Positions 60,414-64,000 of a stretch of DNA of 64,000 nt are shown piece by piece. This stretch comes from Nepenthes gracilis (Eukaryota > Streptophyta > Magnoliopsida > Caryophyllales > Nepenthaceae), in assembly GCA_033239525.1 (NCBI GenBank), contig BSYO01000013.1:4736501-4800500 (forward strand), in the 5' to 3' direction. Both the position numbers and the translations under genes were made by a program. Below the pieces are notes generated by a model. It did no database searches. It worked only from the letters and a program-made list of their open reading frames with translations, and had not been told where the DNA came from. Within the stretch, counting starts at the first letter, position 1. Each line of letters starts with the position of its first letter.

Positions 60414-61551
60414 TGATGCATACCTAGATCCGACTTCGAACAGATTTGGATTCGTCTGGATGGTTCGACCCGACTCCATTCACTGAGTCTGAATCCTGCA
60501 CACCACTAAAGTGAACGAGAGGTCAGTATCTCGGCGGAAGGTTGTCTCACAAAAAATACTCCGATACTCAAATCAGTAAAAAGCCTTTAAATCGAGGAAG
60601 GTAAAATGATAAGTAAAAGAGAGTAAAGAGAATGAGTTTGTCGGGAATGTTGGCCCGTTGAGAATGTGAGTTCTCGCTTTCTGCTCATAGAGAGCGTGTG
60701 GAAGCGGCGTCCTGAAAGCGTGGAAGTTTTAGGAAACGATTCTCAGAAAGTCGGAAAGGTCTCCTGGAATCTGGAGGCCTTTGGTGGGGTTGGAGGATGA
60801 ACGCTTGTGCAGAGCGAAAGAGAAGGTGAGTCCTGCACAAGCACTGTAAGCGTTCGTGAGTTAGACTGTAGGAAGTCTTTCAGGAAACTTGTTCTGAATG
60901 CTCTCAAGTTAGAGAGTATGTTTGAGAGCTTCTATGTGAGCAGGTTTCAGCACTTGTATCAGAGCGTATGTTTTTTGTCGTGAGCATGCGTGTGTCTTCC
61001 AAAATGAAGACATCAAGCTTATATGGACAGTAGGAGAGCCACCTTCTCTGGGCAAGGTGGCGTGTTCTTCTGGACTGGCAATGGCGGCCTTCTTTGAGTT
61101 GGTGGGCTTGACAGTTGTGATTTGAAGGATCCTTTTCCTTCTGAATAGTGCAACGGATATCTAAATCACCTCATCTCTTTTATGCTTTTGTGACCGTTTT
61201 GACTCCAACGTTGGCGCTGAGTTCATTGCTGTCGTTTTGGAGAAGATTAGCTTTTAGGAAAGCTTGTGATCATGAAATGATCGTTACTTTTCGTGTACGA
61301 ATTCGCCTACCAAATTGGGCCTGGCCCATAGCAGATTTAACGCCTTTTTGGGTATGTTGCTACAGTACTTTCGGTCAATACTCGAGTTGACTGCCTGTAA
61401 GCGAGTTGGCCGCCTGCTGGCGTCTCGACGGTCAACGCCGTTTTGGGCCTTTCAGGATTTGGGTCTTTGCCTCCTATTGGGCCGTTATTTGAGTTGACCG
61501 TTTTGGGCTTTTTTTGACCGTGGGCCAGCCCATACTATGGTATACCCATCA
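60414..61551 (-). mobile_element. Solo LTR, same family as 31311-32402
   Basis: The LTR is 1138 bp. On the - strand it begins TGATGGGTATACC and ends GGTATGCATCA. The flanks CGTTA (60409-60413) and CGTCA (61552-61556) match at four of five bases. A TATA-like CATATAAGCT lies on the - strand near 61025-61016. Its U5 end aligns with 32230-32402. The flanking sequence outside it (60339-60413 and 61552-61680) begins TGTTAT and ends ATAACA, so it may have inserted into an older repeat. Confidence 0.8.
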
Positions 61552-61680
61552 CGTCAATTTTTGTGCTTTTGGTAAATCATGGTCGGCCTTCAACATCTTT
61601 AGTCTGGCCGGCCCTTTGTTTCACTATCTAGTCGCCCTTCGGCCAATCGCTGGGTGCGGTTTGTGTGCACAAACATAACA

Positions 61681-63147
61681 ATACTCTACTTCGGTATTGT
61701 ACCCCATCTGAGTATTCGGCCAAACATCCGATTGGCCTGTCAACCGGATATGAGCTTATACAGGAATGGCCAATATCCCAATAATAAGTAGTGTTTTAAG
61801 AGGGAAAAAATTCTTGGTTCCAAATCATTTTTGAATTTACCATTTATATGGTATATAAATGTATTTATATCAACAAAATTCATATTTTTATATTATAATA
61901 TGTGTAGTATAATTTTTCTTTGATGGAACATAATTTTGATTTCTTTGATGTTGGTAATCAAAGGCCGAAGTTGCTTAATTGAGCACAGAAATTTGCCATC
62001 TCACATTTGGCTGTAATGACAAATGTTTTAATTTTTTTTGAGCCGTTCGATTATATATTAAATTCAAGTATTTTCACCTGTGTAAGTATTATTCTTAAAC
62101 CATAAGATGTGTTATTTGATAATATATTGTGGAATTTTGGTTCGACTTCTCAAAGTAGAAGAAATTGATTGACAAATAGGCTTACTAATTACAAAATCTG
62201 ATTCTAGAATTTAGTAGATTAATGCGCAAATCTTATTTAGATCAATCATTTACATATTATGTCGACAAAATGAAACTACAGTTACCTAAAGATCAAGAAA
62301 TTGATTGACAAACATCGGGATGAAAACCAAAATCTGGATTCATTGAACTATTGCCTTTTGTATTGAATACCAAATTCATTAAACACCAAATTCTCTACCA
62401 GTAGCCATTGGGGGTGAATCTCAACTGAAAATTTCAAGCTTTATGCTTTATAATTTAGGTCAAATCATGTTTTAAATATAGTTAATGCTTTGGTAATATT
62501 TGGGATAGTTTATTAATTTGGTTGAACCCTATTATAATTAGTCGGGATAATTAGGATAAAAATAACAATTTATGAGCTATGTTTGGTAGTAATAAAATAG
62601 AATATATTTTTATAATCTAAGAAATGATATTAGTACACCGATAAATTTAGTAAAAATTGGATAAAATTTTAATGGCCGGTCAGATATTTATTTCATTCTT
62701 GGACTTTTGTTATATTTTCTATAAACGATTATTGGCATTAACTTAGTTCTTGTATATAACTTTCATAGTAATCTATGATTAAGGTGGAGAGATTATATGA
62801 AGATATTATGGTATTAAGAAATATAAAATCTACGATACTATTATATAGTCTATAGTTATCTAATATTGCTTTTCATATATCAAAAAAAATTGAGAGTTTT
62901 TGAAGAGATATTTATACTACTTTGAATAATGTGCATTGAGATATCAATAAATATCATAACGAGGGGTATTGTGATTGGTATGTAATTGAGATTAAGTATT
63001 CTGTTTTATATTTAGACATGGATCCTAATTGGATCATATAAATACATGGGTCATATATTTTGGGATTAACATGAAAGGATATATATATATATATATATAT
63101 TGGTAATCAATTAAATTTGTATAAATAAAAAGAGGTAATATATAACC
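61681..63147. other. AT-rich intergenic DNA
   Basis: No gene is supported. It contains an (AT)n run at about 63080-63100. Confidence 0.6.
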
Positions 63148-64000
63148 TGTTAGAGACATTTGTCTAATTGGCATATTCCGTGACCATATGTATTATTGTA
63201 TCGATGTCGAGTTGTGGGTTGTCGGGTTAAAGTCCGTTCTGTCCGCTCCGCCCTCTAGTCGCTCGAGCCGCCCGAAGCCCCCGCGCTTGCCTGGTGCTTG
63301 AACCTCGCTCGAGCCAAACATCCAGAAGGTACCCGGCTCGCCAGGCGCTCGATATCCGCTCGAGCCGAAAATCCAGAAGGGTGCTCGCTCGCTGCTCGCC
63401 TTCTAACCGCTCGAGAGCCCACAGGGTTTCTCACGAAATCCTACGTCCGCCCGCCAAGCGCTCGAGCGGAGCTCGAGCGCCGGTGCAACGGGCAAAATTT
63501 TTGAACGATTTTTAGCGCCCTCTATAAATACATACTTTAAGTTCTTGCAACCCTAATCACCATTTGATTGAATATTTTCGTGCCTCTTTGGAGAAGGAAG
63601 CTTCTAATGCTCCATTGTCCTCACTTCTCTTGAGAAAACTTAATATTATAAGATTACTCTTCATGCTCACATAAGTTTTCTCACCAACTTTTTTTCACAA
63701 TTGAAACATTGCCTTCTACCTTCGTTTGGAGACGTTGGTTCGTGAAAAAGGAGACTCGATCGTGATTGGCAATTCAAGTGGTTCGAGAAAAGATTGACGT
63801 GAAGACCAGAAGGTGTCCGGTTCCGTTGCCGCGAGCAAATCCAAGGAGTTCTTTAGTAGGGATTACGTGACGGGAGTAAGTCGGTCAGGTTAGCGCGTTG
63901 TTACTACCCGGTCTGTAAGTTGATTTTTATAGTGCATTGCTTCCCTAGCCGTTGAAGCTCGGAGTGTTTTTCTCGATTACCGTGGGTATCGAGTTTTTAC
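63148..64000 (+). mobile_element. LTR of the 9434-type family, + strand, cut by the window end
   Basis: It begins TGTTAGAGACATTTGTCTAA and follows the reverse complement of 9434-10440 block by block, including GGCATATTCCGTGACCATAT. The GCTCGAGCC-rich U3 is at 63240-63490 and the TATA box, TATAAATA, at 63523-63530. CGTGATTGGCAATTCAAGTG and GGTTCCGTTGCCGCGA lie in the downstream part. 853 bp are visible against about 1000 bp for a complete LTR, so it is either the 5' LTR of another element or a solo LTR. ORFs 63294-63515 and 63298-63504 (Arg/Ser-rich) come from the motif repeats. Confidence 0.9.

Noticed and set aside
1..64000. CRISPR arrays, bacterial operons, rRNA or tRNA genes
   Set aside because: None seen. 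All tandem arrays are plant satellite or minisatellite type without spacer structure, and the tRNA-like strings are only retrotransposon primer-binding sites.

Overview
This is plant nuclear DNA, most likely from a woody eudicot. The evidence is a single intron-rich gene with 18 exons and GT-AG introns throughout, copia and gypsy-style LTR retrotransposon remains, an AT-rich tandem satellite, and very AT-rich intergenic DNA. The species cannot be told from the sequence. Only one intact protein-coding gene could be supported: a glycoside hydrolase family 35 beta-galactosidase on the + strand at 36356-42396. Joining its 18 exons gives an uninterrupted 728-residue secreted protein of the lectin-less (tomato TBG4 / Arabidopsis BGAL12-like) type.

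Layout. 1-4350 is a satellite of 13 monomers of about 334-343 bp. Ten of them form two copies of a five-monomer higher-order repeat, and the array runs off the left edge. 4351-9428 is AT-rich intergenic DNA with small duplications. 9434-15265 is a complete-ended LTR retrotransposon on the - strand, with TSD CATTT, a tRNA-Met type primer site and a polypurine tract. It has a decayed SIRE-like gag but no protease, integrase or reverse transcriptase. In their place is a GC-rich module carrying a broken 'putative plant transposon protein'-like ORF with what looks like an upstream intron. 15271-20060 is AT-rich and gene-poor. From 20.4 to 24.0 kb lie two LTRs in opposite orientation from a family whose transcribed part contains a 30-bp minisatellite; the second is a clean solo LTR with TSD ATATT. 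24.0-31.3 kb is AT-rich with a degenerate minisatellite and LTR-like debris. 31311-32402 is another clean solo LTR (TSD TTACT).

The beta-galactosidase follows, with a palindromic TCP-type motif and a TATA-like box upstream and a foldback MITE-like insertion in intron 8. 44.9-47.2 kb holds further LTR debris. 47903-51150 is a copia element with two LTRs and TSD AAATA; its interior keeps only broken gag and protease. 52441-53378 and 60414-61551 are solo LTRs. 56656-57068 is a possible miniature LTR element (TRIM). About 57.98-59.11 kb is a diverged LTR related to the 9.4-kb element, and 63148 to the window end is a further LTR of the same family on the + strand.

The window is therefore dominated by LTR elements reduced to solo LTRs or to pol-less internal remnants. 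The most unusual object is the chimeric, pol-less element at 9434-15265: it pairs a retroviral-type gag with a second, unrelated plant ORF module and GC-rich LTRs studded with CGCTCGAGCG-like motifs in an otherwise AT-rich region.
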